A stretch of DNA of 20,916 nt from a bacterium (GTDB lineage Bacteria > Babelota > Babeliae > Babelales > Vermiphilaceae): assembly GCA_021827875.1 (NCBI GenBank), contig JAKAUA010000028.1, positions 1 to 20,916 on the forward strand. Direction: 5' to 3'. This document shows, piece after piece, positions 1 to 7,714 of the stretch. The position numbers and the translations under genes were made by a program. Each line of letters starts with the position of its first letter. Position 1 is the stretch's first letter. The notes beneath the pieces are model-generated. The model was not told the DNA's origin, searched no databases, and saw nothing but the letters and a program-made list of their open reading frames with translations.

Positions 1-340
1 TACAGTGATTTACAAAATCATTTTGAATATCATCTTTTTGTGTAAATCCCTTTTTGGCACAGGGCTTATAGCAAGTGTTGATAAGAGCATTGCAGAGTGC
101 TTCGGTTGTTGCAAGATGGGCGTTGTATGGTTGATACTCTTTGATGACATCTAAATGTTTGTTACGTTTTAAAACAAGATCAGTCGTTTCCCATGGAATG
201 CCATAGCGAGAAGCAATAGTTTTGGTTAAAAAGGGGTACAACTCTCCATGTTGATATGTGTTCCACAGTTTATTAATCGCCCAATCAGCGTGAAGAAAAG
301 TTGTAGTGACGCTTAACCATAAAAAGATACAATATCTCAT
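1..340 (-). CDS. Secreted protein of unknown function, C-terminus beyond window
   Basis: The reading frame starts at the ATG at 340 and stays open for 113 codons to the window edge, so only the N-terminal part is seen. The first residues (MRYCIFLWLSVTTTFLHA) look like a Sec signal peptide with cleavage near residue 18, giving a mature start at DWAINKLW. The visible mature part is mixed polar with several Cys and Lys residues and no motif I recognise. It lies 96 bp downstream of another minus-strand secreted-protein gene and probably belongs to the same run of exported proteins. Function unknown. Confidence 0.7.
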   Translation of the reverse strand, partial: MRYCIFLWLSVTTTFLHADWAINKLWNTYQHGELYPFLTKTIASRYGIPWETTDLVLKRNKHLDVIKEYQPYNAHLATTEALCNALINTCYKPCAKKGFTQKDDIQNDFVNHC

Positions 341-436
341 GGTTCTCCATTTGCGTTTATAACTACAGTATTACAAAATACTATACTCAATGGAGATAAT
401 AAAATGGAAGATATTTGCAAATATAATTATTAATTA

Positions 437-1852
437 TTAGTTGCTGCTTGCATTTGAATCAGTATCTGTATCATCGGTATCGCTGCTATTTGCGCTATCT
501 TCTGTAGTGATAAGTTCATTGAGATTAGGATAAGCCTGCCGTGTAAAAAGAGTAGGATCGATTGATGAAATTTCACTATGAATATATTTGATATCTTGTA
601 CATGCTGAGGCAGTAGGGGAGATGTAGTTGTTTCAGCAGCAGTTGAACCAAAGAATAGAGCAATTAATTTTGAAAGATAATATTTAATCCCTGTAGTTTT
701 ATTAAATGATGCATGATTTGATGGTTTACTTAATCGTGTCATGCAATCTAATAAAGAGAGCATTTTGGCTAAATAATTTTTGAGTTGTGGTTTTTTTGTA
801 TAACCATTTCTGTGAGCTCGTTCTAATATTTCTTTAAAATTATCCAGTGTTGGTTCTACTGGTTGCTTCATTGCATTATATTTTTCCTCATCGGGAATGA
901 GTGAGCTAAAAAGCCTTTCCATATGCATATCATAAGGATTTTTACAGAGCAATTTAATAAGTTGGTTTCGTGTTTCTCTGCATACTTGCCCGGTTGAATT
1001 AGTGCATCCAAAAATAACTTCTCCTTCATTATTAACTTTCACTGTAATACTAACCCAATGCCCATACGATCCAGCATTGTCACCGATTTTCTCATGAGCA
1101 GCTCGTTGGTGATGGTGCATATTGCCAAGAATAAAGGTGTATTTTGATGATACTTTTCTTTGCACATTTAAAATGGATTGACACATTCCCATAAACTGAT
1201 TGTCATCGGTAACAGCGATAGTTTCAAGATTAAGTTCTGAAGGGTTCGAAATTATAATATACTCGTTTTTATTCCAAAATAACCCTTCTGCAAGTGCTTG
1301 CATCTCTAGCTCGTCAAGATTTTCTAAATTAAGAGCATCTATGCCAGATATATTTTTTAAAGGAGAATTTTCATCTGTTTTCAAATCCTTTACATTCAAA
1401 CCTTTATAATTTCCCGTTTGTAGACAATGGCCATTTTTGACTGCATTTGCACCACAGTCATTGACAAATTTACCATCAGCGTTAAATTGCCCGTTAACTT
1501 TATAGTGTACTATTGTTGGTGAAATTGTTATCGGAGCATATAATTCCGGATGTTCTTTCATATCTTTAGCTATAATCATGGGACTTATAGAATCCATGGG
1601 TAAGCGAATGATATTCTTACAGAACAGCTCGGATAATTTTTGAGATGAATTATTTAAATGTATTTTGTTTTTAGGAAGCAAAGCATCAAAGTTAACGACT
1701 GTGAGAGGTGATTTTTTTGGAATAAAAGTTTGTGGCCTAGAGTTACAAGTACGTTGCTTGAGGATAGGCCAATTATTTAGCCCAGTATTAAGGTACAGGC
1801 CATTTGCAGGAAGTGTAAATATGAGAGTGAGAAATAGGATAATTTTGTTCAT
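437..1852 (-). CDS. Exported protein with possible Cys-His-Asn protease core
   Basis: 471 residues from the ATG at 1852. The frame extends four codons upstream to a TTG, but a GAGGG ribosome site six bases before the ATG makes the internal ATG the better start. Residues 1-18 (MNKIILFLTLIFTLPANG) form a signal peptide. Two segments resemble the catalytic parts of papain-fold/ubiquitin-like proteases: NDCGANAVKNG with Cys133, and YGHWVSITVKV with His265, followed about 20 residues later by GCTNSTG with Asn285. The order Cys...His...Asn/Asp fits such enzymes, and a GHW-VSI strand followed by an acidic or amide residue is typical. I could not confirm a family. The C-terminal 20 or so residues are almost all Ser, Thr, Asp and Asn, a disordered acidic tail. 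The gene is the most distal full member of the run of secreted proteins below 4120. The protease assignment is a hypothesis; the CDS is secure. Confidence 0.85.
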   Translation of the reverse strand: MNKIILFLTLIFTLPANGLYLNTGLNNWPILKQRTCNSRPQTFIPKKSPLTVVNFDALLPKNKIHLNNSSQKLSELFCKNIIRLPMDSISPMIIAKDMKEHPELYAPITISPTIVHYKVNGQFNADGKFVNDCGANAVKNGHCLQTGNYKGLNVKDLKTDENSPLKNISGIDALNLENLDELEMQALAEGLFWNKNEYIIISNPSELNLETIAVTDDNQFMGMCQSILNVQRKVSSKYTFILGNMHHHQRAAHEKIGDNAGSYGHWVSITVKVNNEGEVIFGCTNSTGQVCRETRNQLIKLLCKNPYDMHMERLFSSLIPDEEKYNAMKQPVEPTLDNFKEILERAHRNGYTKKPQLKNYLAKMLSLLDCMTRLSKPSNHASFNKTTGIKYYLSKLIALFFGSTAAETTTSPLLPQHVQDIKYIHSEISSIDPTLFTRQAYPNLNELITTEDSANSSDTDDTDTDSNASSN

Positions 1853-1991
1853 AATATCCCTCAAAGCCTAAAAAAATTATATTTTTGAGGTGTTTATATA
1901 TAATGCATGACTCAGTTATTTTCCAATAGTATATTTCAGTTGGTCTATTTTGTCAAAGTCCAGAGGTAAGATAGTAAGATTAATGTGGCCT

Positions 1992-2034
1992 TCAAATAAA
2001 AAATCATTACAATTCTTTATTTGAGGGCAAATGG
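1992..2034 (-). terminator. AT-rich inverted repeat after the 305-residue gene
   Basis: A perfect 9-bp inverted repeat, TCAAATAAA at 1992-2000 and TTTATTTGA at 2026-2034, encloses a 25-base loop just beyond the stop of the minus-strand gene ending at 2067. It could be a weak terminator or a chance AT-rich palindrome. There is no GC-rich stem, so confidence is low. Confidence 0.25.
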
Positions 2035-2066
2035 GTTGACTAAGGGGGGGCCTTATACCATTTTAA

Positions 2067-2984
2067 TTAGCCCCTGCTTCGTCTACCGGCAATAACATTG
2101 GTATCATCATATACTGTTTTGCCATGTTCATCTGCTATACCACGGGGCGAAAGCGGTTTTGGTAGTGATGGTTCTGATTGCGATTGGCGAAGGAGCGAAA
2201 ATTCATCCCTAGTAAGGCCTCCGGTACGTGTTGAAGGTGGTGTTGCAAGTGAATCTTGGGTAAAGCAATAATTATCGTCACAGTCCTCATCAGTATCATT
2301 GTTAGCGGATTTAAAAGATAAACTTGGAAGAAGGGCTACATTGCTTTGTGTGCGCTGTACGGGGGCAGAAGCGGACAAATTTTGTGACAATTCTTCATCA
2401 TCGGCGGAATAGTCATCTACAGCATTTTGTGCTGCGCTTATCTGGGGGACGTATTTTCTGGTTAATAGATGGCTAAAGTCACCGAAAGTATCATTTTCAT
2501 CATTGTTAGCATCAGAACGAGGAGTTAAAGGAGGCATGCTATTCGAGCGTGGGCGTGGACTTTGGCGCACAATGTAGGCAGCTCTTAGAGGGTCTGTTTC
2601 CGGTGGCCGATTGATTTCATTAAGGCGAGCTTTGTATCGTTGTAATCGCAATGTATGTTTCCCGGTAACATCACCTAAATGATCTAATCTATCAGTAATA
2701 GTATCTTGGCCTTCTTTCAGCTCCTTTAGCGTTGTTTCTTCTAATGTTTTTGTTGCATTTGCAACTTCATTGGCGACCCATTTTTTCATCTGTTCTTGTG
2801 AGGCAGCATAATAATGAGACGCGAGTTTCCATGTACCAATGACACCGACCACTAAGCCCCCGGTGGCGGCAGTAATGAGCCAGGTAATGCCGGGAGATTC
2901 TTGCGATTTGAATAGTGAATGACCGGGATGTGTTGTATGGGTTATTAATAATAGAGCGACTAAACAATAGTATATTTTTTTCAT
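2067..2984 (-). CDS. Exported/membrane-anchored Ser-Pro-Asp-rich protein with 14-3-3-like motifs
   Basis: 305 residues with ATG at 2984 and GGGAG six bases upstream. Residues 1-24 are a signal peptide (MKKIYYCLVALLLITHTTHP and on). A second hydrophobic, glycine-rich segment at 33-52 may anchor the protein. Residues 62-125 are charged and heptad-like (a predicted coiled coil). From residue 126 onward the protein is low-complexity and rich in Ser, Pro, Asp and Asn, as in disordered regions. This part carries RSNSMP (146-151), an exact 14-3-3 mode I motif, and RQSQSEP (266-272), a mode II-like motif, plus several [ST]PR sites (142-144, 154-156, 279-281). The next two genes share this style. No enzymatic domain is visible. 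A host-facing scaffold or effector is possible but unproven. Confidence 0.82.
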   Translation of the reverse strand: MKKIYYCLVALLLITHTTHPGHSLFKSQESPGITWLITAATGGLVVGVIGTWKLASHYYAASQEQMKKWVANEVANATKTLEETTLKELKEGQDTITDRLDHLGDVTGKHTLRLQRYKARLNEINRPPETDPLRAAYIVRQSPRPRSNSMPPLTPRSDANNDENDTFGDFSHLLTRKYVPQISAAQNAVDDYSADDEELSQNLSASAPVQRTQSNVALLPSLSFKSANNDTDEDCDDNYCFTQDSLATPPSTRTGGLTRDEFSLLRQSQSEPSLPKPLSPRGIADEHGKTVYDDTNVIAGRRSRG

Positions 2985-3090
2985 AAGAAGCTCCCTTGAT
3001 CCCTGTTCTTAGTGATATGCTGCTTATAATACTACTAATTAATCAAATGCTTCAGCAACAAAAAATGCGGTCCCTAAAACTGCTAGTATA

Positions 3091-3576
3091 TTAATAATCG
3101 ATCAGATCATCGTCTAGCTGGAGATAGTCATGTCCATTGTAAGAATGATTGGCATCATAGGAAGCACATGACAGCACGTCTTCCTGATCTAAGGGTACGG
3201 AATATGCTTTTTTTGGATCAATTGGGGATGTACGTGGACTTTTTATTGAAGTACAGCTGTTAGTTGAATCAATCATGAGATCCGGACTAAAGCTTCTATG
3301 CGATATCTCTGAATCATATTCGTGGAGTGTAAACATGCAGTTATAGCTACCGGCCAATTTTAGGCGTTGTATATTTGAATGAAAATTATTGTTTTCGGAT
3401 AATGGAGAATCGGGTGATGTAGATATGATTACGTTTCGACGTCCGGAGGCAGGAGATGAGATATTCAAAGCATCATTGTTAGGAATTACAATAGGATTTG
3501 ATTTTGTAAGTTCTGAATATTCACTTGCATTGCACGTGATAACCAAGATGATTAAAATGCGATATACATATTTCAT
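3091..3576 (-). CDS. Small exported Ser/Asp-rich protein, unknown function
   Basis: 161 residues from ATG 3576; I see no strong ribosome site. The N-terminus (MKYVYRILIILVITCNA) is a signal peptide with cleavage near residue 17. The mature protein looks disordered: Ser, Asn, Asp and Pro-rich with SPR-T-SP around 113-118, repeated [ST]P sites, and an acidic C-terminus ending in DDDLIDY. KAYSVP at 123-128 resembles a 14-3-3 mode I site with Lys in place of Arg. It shares the [ST]PR style with the two flanking minus-strand genes, which suggests one co-evolving group, although I see no long sequence similarity between them. Function unknown. Confidence 0.72.
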   Translation of the reverse strand: MKYVYRILIILVITCNASEYSELTKSNPIVIPNNDALNISSPASGRRNVIISTSPDSPLSENNNFHSNIQRLKLAGSYNCMFTLHEYDSEISHRSFSPDLMIDSTNSCTSIKSPRTSPIDPKKAYSVPLDQEDVLSCASYDANHSYNGHDYLQLDDDLIDY

Positions 3577-3670
3577 AAAATTAAGTGTGTCTACCTATAA
3601 TTATATAATCATGATGATACATGTTCTCTATATTACTATAGAATGATTTTTTGTTTTTTGCTACTGTACA

Positions 3671-4120
3671 TTATTCATAGATAATATTTGAATCGTAGCC
3701 TCTTTCAAATGAATATGATGTATACTCCAATCCACTTCGTGGAGTTGTTGTAGAAGTTGTTTCATCTGATTGTTCGGATTTATCATCATTTATAAAACAA
3801 TGTTGAAAATACTTCTCATCATTCGGTGAAAATGAGCATGATTTAGAACGAGGTGACGTTGCCGCTTCATATCTAGTAATAGCTCTGGGAGTGCTTATTG
3901 AACGACTCGCATTCTTTTTATCTTTATAAAGAATGGCTTCATCTTGTTGCGCTAATTGCTGGGCTGAGGAGGTGCTGTACGTTTCATGTGGAGCAGATGC
4001 AGTACGTGTATGCGTAGTTAAAAAGGCATAGGTAGTAGTAACTTTTTTTTCAAGCATGGCATGTGCTGAAAACATGCTGCCAATGATTAATATGAAAATA
4101 ATCTTAATATGGTCGTTCAT
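3671..4120 (-). CDS. Small exported Ser/Thr-rich protein with two RxxSxP motifs
   Basis: 149 residues from ATG 4120, with no obvious Shine-Dalgarno. Residues 1-21 (MNDHIKIIFILIIGSMFSAH then A) form a signal peptide. The mature part is Ser/Thr-rich and apparently disordered. RTASAP at 39-44 and RSISTP at 73-78 fit the 14-3-3 mode I pattern; [ST]PR sites recur at 77-79, 89-91 and 126-128. It starts just beyond the groEL terminator, so it is probably transcribed from its own promoter and leads the secreted-protein run toward 437. No enzyme motif. What it binds is unknown. Confidence 0.74.
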   Translation of the reverse strand: MNDHIKIIFILIIGSMFSAHAMLEKKVTTTYAFLTTHTRTASAPHETYSTSSAQQLAQQDEAILYKDKKNASRSISTPRAITRYEAATSPRSKSCSFSPNDEKYFQHCFINDDKSEQSDETTSTTTPRSGLEYTSYSFERGYDSNIIYE

Positions 4121-4160
4121 AGAATTTGATCATCTTTAATTTTAAAAAGTGTATAAAAAT

Positions 4161-4188
4161 AGGATGCTACGATTGTTCATAGCACCCT
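4161..4188 (-). terminator. Intrinsic terminator of groES-groEL
   Basis: On the minus strand an AGGGTGCTA / TAGCATCCT stem (one G-T pair) with a roughly 10-base loop is followed by ATTTTTAT. It lies 26 bases past the groEL stop, as expected for a rho-independent terminator of the chaperonin operon. Confidence 0.7.
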
Positions 4189-4213
4189 TGTCATCTTATT
4201 TCGCGACTGTTAC

Positions 4214-5863
4214 TTAAAACATACCGCCCATGCCACCCGGCATACCGCCACCCATTCCAGGATGTGTAGCAGGAACATCCTTTTTATCTTGTGGAATTTC
4301 GCTAATGGTTGCTTCTGTTGTTAAGAGCAATCCGGCAATTGATGCTGCATTTTGAATAGCAGAGCGAGCTACTTTTGCAGGATCGATAATGCCTTCAGCG
4401 ATCATATCAACATATTCGCCATTTTTTGCATTAAAGCCTGTGTTTGCACTTTCAGCTTTTACTTTGTTAATAACAACTGAGGCTTCAAAGCCCGCATTGT
4501 CAGCAATGATACGCATTGGCTCTTCTAATGAGCGCAATACAATTTGTGCGCCTAATTGCTCATCGCCAGTTAATTTCAAAGCTTCTACCGCTTTTTGTGC
4601 GCGAAGCAAAGTAACGCCACCACCGGCAACAACACCTTCTTCAACAGCAGCTCTGGTAGCAGAAAGGGCGTCATCAATACGATCTTTCTTTTCTTTCATT
4701 TCAACTTCAGTTGCAGCACCAACTTTAATCACGGCTACGCCGCCGGCAAGTTTAGCAAGGCGTTCTTGCATTTTTTCACGATCATAATCAGAGCTGGTAT
4801 TTTCGATCTGCATTCTGATTTGTGCGACACGACCGTTAATTTCAACTACGTTACCTTTACCTTCAATGATGGTGCAGTTGTCTTTGGTGAGTATCACGCT
4901 TTTCGCCATACCAAGATCATGCAATGTCAATGCTTCGAGCTTAAGGCCAACTTCTTCAGCAACTAATTTGCCGCCGGTTAAAATTGCAATATCTTCTAAC
5001 ATTGCTTTACGACGATCGCCAAAGCCGGGAGCTTTTACTGCTGCAATGTTCAAAGTGCCACGCAGACGATTTACTACCAATGTTGCCAATGCTTCGCCTT
5101 CAACGTCTTCAGCGATGATCAGCAATGAACGACCGGTTTTTGCAACTTGTTCTAAAATTGGCAACAAGCTCTTCATGCTGCTGATCTTCTTTTCGTAAAT
5201 TAAGATCAACGGATTATCAAGTTGTGTTTCCATTTTTTCAGGATTGGTCACAAAGTACGGTGAGAGATAGCCACGATCAAATTGCATACCTTCAACAACT
5301 TCGAGTTCATCCTGCATACCTTTTGCTTCTTCAACGGTAATCACACCATCACGACCAACTTTTTCCATTGCTTGCGCAATCAATTGGCCGATCTGTACGT
5401 CTGAGTTGGCAGAGATAGTTGCAACTTGTTCTATTTCTTTTTTGCTATCAACTTTTTTTGCAACAGCTTTTACGTGTGCAACAACTGCTTCTACCGCTTT
5501 ATCAATACCCCGCTTGAGCGACATTGGATTTGCGCCGGCAGTAACATATTTGTTACCTTCGCGGAATATTGCCTGTGCAAGCACTGTTGCGGTGGTTGTT
5601 CCATCACCGGCTACATCAGCGGTTTTGCTCGCAACTTCGCGCACCATTTGTGCGCCCATATTTTCTAATTTATCTTCGAGCTCAATTTCTTTGGCTACGG
5701 TTACACCATCTTTGGTTATAATGGGAGCACCATAAGAACGCTCGATAATAACATTGCGTCCACGGGGCCCGAGGGTTATTTTTACGGTGTCAGCAAGGGT
5801 ATCAACGCCTTTACGTACTTTTTCGCGTGCGTGCACGCCGAATACTATTTTTTTTGATGCCAT
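4214..5863 (-). CDS. groEL: Chaperonin GroEL (Hsp60)
   Basis: 549 residues. The start is the ATG at 5863, preceded by GGAGAA seven bases upstream; a TTG two codons earlier is not needed. It is the large chaperonin subunit, which forms double heptamer rings in the cytoplasm and folds proteins with ATP. Visible family landmarks are TLGPRGRNVIIE near residue 30, TKDGVTVAKEIE near 50-61, the ATP motif with Asp87 in DGTTTAT, the GGG-TLLRA region near 413 and a Gly/Met-rich tail (GGGMPGGMGGMF). Length and motifs are normal. It follows groES with a 19-base gap, so the two form the usual operon ending in the hairpin at 4161-4188. I see no CIRCE box upstream of the operon. Confidence 0.98.
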   Translation of the reverse strand: MASKKIVFGVHAREKVRKGVDTLADTVKITLGPRGRNVIIERSYGAPIITKDGVTVAKEIELEDKLENMGAQMVREVASKTADVAGDGTTTATVLAQAIFREGNKYVTAGANPMSLKRGIDKAVEAVVAHVKAVAKKVDSKKEIEQVATISANSDVQIGQLIAQAMEKVGRDGVITVEEAKGMQDELEVVEGMQFDRGYLSPYFVTNPEKMETQLDNPLILIYEKKISSMKSLLPILEQVAKTGRSLLIIAEDVEGEALATLVVNRLRGTLNIAAVKAPGFGDRRKAMLEDIAILTGGKLVAEEVGLKLEALTLHDLGMAKSVILTKDNCTIIEGKGNVVEINGRVAQIRMQIENTSSDYDREKMQERLAKLAGGVAVIKVGAATEVEMKEKKDRIDDALSATRAAVEEGVVAGGGVTLLRAQKAVEALKLTGDEQLGAQIVLRSLEEPMRIIADNAGFEASVVINKVKAESANTGFNAKNGEYVDMIAEGIIDPAKVARSAIQNAASIAGLLLTTEATISEIPQDKKDVPATHPGMGGGMPGGMGGMF

Positions 5864-5882
5864 AATCAAATTCTCCGAATAA

Positions 5883-6170
5883 TTATTTTTCTAAAATACC
5901 TAAAACTTCATCTTCACGGATGATGAGGTAGTCTCTACCAGCTTCGGTGCCGGAATATTTGCCAAAATAGACCGTATCGCCAACTTTTACTTGTAGTGGG
6001 GTAACTTTGCCGGCCGCGTCAGTTCTGCCATTTCCTGTGGCCAATACAGCGCCCATTTGAGCCTTTTCTTTAGCAGCATCAGGAATAATAATACCACCCA
6101 TGGTTTTTTCTTGTTCTTCTATGCGTTTTACTAAGATTCTATCGCCGAGTGGGCGTAATTTTTCAAACAT
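5883..6170 (-). CDS. groES: Co-chaperonin GroES
   Basis: 95 residues from ATG 6170, with AAGGA seven bases upstream. It caps the GroEL ring and encloses the folding chamber. Family features: start MFEKLRPLGDRILVKR, the flexible mobile loop around EKTMGGIIIP that docks on GroEL, GDTVYFGKYSG and the C-terminal LIIREDEVLGILEK. The frame is open upstream to another ATG at 6236, which would add 22 residues absent from the family; the good ribosome site and family length favour 6170. It is the first gene of the groES-groEL operon. Confidence 0.97.
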   Translation of the reverse strand: MFEKLRPLGDRILVKRIEEQEKTMGGIIIPDAAKEKAQMGAVLATGNGRTDAAGKVTPLQVKVGDTVYFGKYSGTEAGRDYLIIREDEVLGILEK

Positions 6171-6420
6171 TTTTTTATCCTTCTCTCTTGTACCGCCATA
6201 GCTTTTTGGCGCAGGCGTATAATGATTGTTTTTCATTTATCTACCGCTTGTTTTTCAGGGGTAGTTATTTATTTTCTTATAAAAAATTTTATAAAAATAA
6301 ATCATATTTCTTGATAGTAGCACACTCATATTTTATATTTGCGCGTTGTTAGGCATATTCTAAATTTACTCATTAAATAGCCATGTTTAATAACATGAGC
6401 GAATTGCTAATTTTATTCTA

Positions 6421-6885
6421 TTAACAGCATGAATTTACTTTAGTTTCTTTGCAACATTGCTCCTGAGCGGCTTCTTGTTTGCAGCAATCATCAATTCCGT
6501 CGACTTTATGTAGGACTTCTTTCAATTTTTCAGGTGTTGGCTGATAAAGGTCGATAATATTACCGCTTGGATCTTGTATGCTGGTCATAATGCCATGGGA
6601 TGCAGTAATGGGTGCTGTTAAAAAGGTAAAGCGCTCTTTATTTTTTTCATAGGTATCAACCAAATTACCTATTTCAAATACAATACCGGTACGAATTTGT
6701 TCAGGTAAGTCTTGTGGTGCAGGGCAAAGGCCTATTTTTACCCCATTAAGGTCGAATTCTGCCCAACGATTTTTCATGCGAAATTTGAGCTGAAGCCCTA
6801 AGTCATGGTAAAAAGCAACAGCAGCATCAAGATCTCGCTGCATCAGTACAATCATAGCAACTTTGCTAACAGAAAACGGTTGCAT
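6421..6885 (-). CDS. VOC-family (glyoxalase/bleomycin-resistance-like) protein with Cys-Cys tail
   Basis: 154 residues with ATG 6885 and GGAGG six bases upstream. Residues 7-115 match a vicinal-oxygen-chelate domain: LDAAVAFYHDLGLQLKFR near 19-36, WAEFDLNGVKIGL near 41-53, and the terminal strand IQDPSGNIIDLYQP near 103-116. Such proteins include glyoxalases, dioxygenases and antibiotic-binding proteins; the substrate cannot be told from sequence. After the domain comes an extension with three adjacent-cysteine pairs at 134-135, 144-145 and 153-154, the last being the C-terminus. Such a tail is not part of the usual fold and suggests metal or thiol chemistry. The gene diverges from rpe. Confidence 0.87.
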   Translation of the reverse strand: MQPFSVSKVAMIVLMQRDLDAAVAFYHDLGLQLKFRMKNRWAEFDLNGVKIGLCPAPQDLPEQIRTGIVFEIGNLVDTYEKNKERFTFLTAPITASHGIMTSIQDPSGNIIDLYQPTPEKLKEVLHKVDGIDDCCKQEAAQEQCCKETKVNSCC

Positions 6886-6919
6886 ATATATCCTCCAAAG
6901 ATTAATGATCTATATACTT

Positions 6920-6947
6920 ATTCTATCAATTTTGTGATATTCAACAA
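6920..6947 (-). promoter_or_regulatory. Candidate sigma-70-type promoter for the VOC gene
   Basis: On the minus strand, TTGTTG (6942-6947) and TAGAAT (6920-6925) are 16 bases apart, about 35 bases before the VOC ATG. Each box has four or five matches to the consensus. The region also lies upstream of the divergent rpe leader. Prediction only. Confidence 0.4.
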
Positions 6948-6972
6948 GGGTATGTAGGGGAGCTTAAAAAGA

Positions 6973-7011
6973 ATGAATGAGCACAAGCTCAAAAAAAGGA
7001 GAAAAATGTGA
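6973..7011 (+). CDS. Possible 12-codon leader peptide coupled to rpe
   Basis: ATG at 6973 is preceded by AGGGGAG ten bases upstream. It encodes MNEHKLKKRRKM and ends in a TGA (7009-7011) that shares its final A with the rpe ATG at 7011, a TGATG arrangement typical of translational coupling. The rpe ribosome site AGGAG lies inside the leader. A GAGCTT/AAGCTC inverted repeat (6960-6965 and 6985-6990) could pair over the leader start. It may be chance; the peptide is very basic and has no known relative. Confidence 0.3.
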   Translation: MNEHKLKKRRKM

Positions 7012-7676
7012 TGAAAATAACGTTATTATATCCTGCTCTTAATGGTACTGACATTAATACTATCCGTCCCTTAATAGAGCAATTAGATCCTCTGGTACAG
7101 GGTTATCATATAGATGTAATGGATGGTATTTTTGTACAAAACCTGACTTGGGGCGTAGCAGGGGTTAATCTGCTTGCGAGTCAAAGTATGAGGACGTCAA
7201 GTTGGGTACATCTTATGGTTGAGGATGTGGCATTATATGTTGCCTCGCTTCTCCTGGCGCCCGGCAGCTTGGTCTCTTTTCATCTGGAATCTGGAGCTGA
7301 GGTAGAAGCTATTATAAAAATTCTAAAAGAAAAAAAATATAAGACTTCGCTCGCAATTAATCCAAAAACGAACGTAGAAAAAACTTTCCCATACGCCCAC
7401 TTAGTAGATCAAATATTACTAATGTCTGTCGAGCCAGGTCATTCTGGACAAGATTTTTTACCGGAGGCTATCAAAAAAGTTGAACTTCTTGCCGCTTATC
7501 GCGCGACAAGCAAGTTAAATTTTAGAATTGGGATCGATGGTGGCATTGATGCCGAAAATATTGCGATGCTCGCAGAAAAAGGGGTAGATGATTTTGCAAT
7601 CGGTTCAGCTATTTTTGCATCACCTGATCCTGTCGAAGCGATCACGATTTTGCGCAAGCAATTAGATACGAAATAG
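7011..7676 (+). CDS. rpe: Ribulose-phosphate 3-epimerase
   Basis: 221 residues from the ATG at 7011; AGGAG ends nine bases upstream. A GTG one codon earlier is also possible. The enzyme interconverts ribulose 5-phosphate and xylulose 5-phosphate in the pentose-phosphate pathway. The TIM-barrel metal ligands are visible: His33 and Asp35 in HIDVMDG, His67 in VHLMVED, and Asp176 in IGIDGGI. NPKT at 117-120 and the phosphate-binding SVEPGHSGQ at 139-147 also fit. It is divergent: the usual N-terminal SILSADF reads as ALNGTD, so the conserved active-site Ser is missing, and the phosphate loop has E/H where N/F is usual. A related sugar-phosphate epimerase is therefore possible. It converges with the GNAT cluster after 38 bases. 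Confidence 0.85.
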   Translation: MKITLLYPALNGTDINTIRPLIEQLDPLVQGYHIDVMDGIFVQNLTWGVAGVNLLASQSMRTSSWVHLMVEDVALYVASLLLAPGSLVSFHLESGAEVEAIIKILKEKKYKTSLAINPKTNVEKTFPYAHLVDQILLMSVEPGHSGQDFLPEAIKKVELLAAYRATSKLNFRIGIDGGIDAENIAMLAEKGVDDFAIGSAIFASPDPVEAITILRKQLDTK

Positions 7677-7714
7677 CTAAAATCATAAAGAATTTTTTGA
7701 AGAATTATGACGCG

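Noticed and set aside
4389..5735. Several plus-strand frames opposite groEL
   Set aside because: They lie entirely within the chaperonin coding sequence, have no ribosome sites or family motifs, and are shadows of groEL codon use.
6171..6236. Extended GroES start at ATG 6236
   Set aside because: It would add 22 residues absent from the family, and the ATG at 6170 has a better ribosome site and gives the standard length.
6316..6330. Possible CIRCE element before groES (TAGCACACTCA)
   Set aside because: CIRCE is TTAGCACTC, nine bases, GAGTGCTAA. Only a half-like fragment is present and no second arm exists, so HrcA control is not supported.
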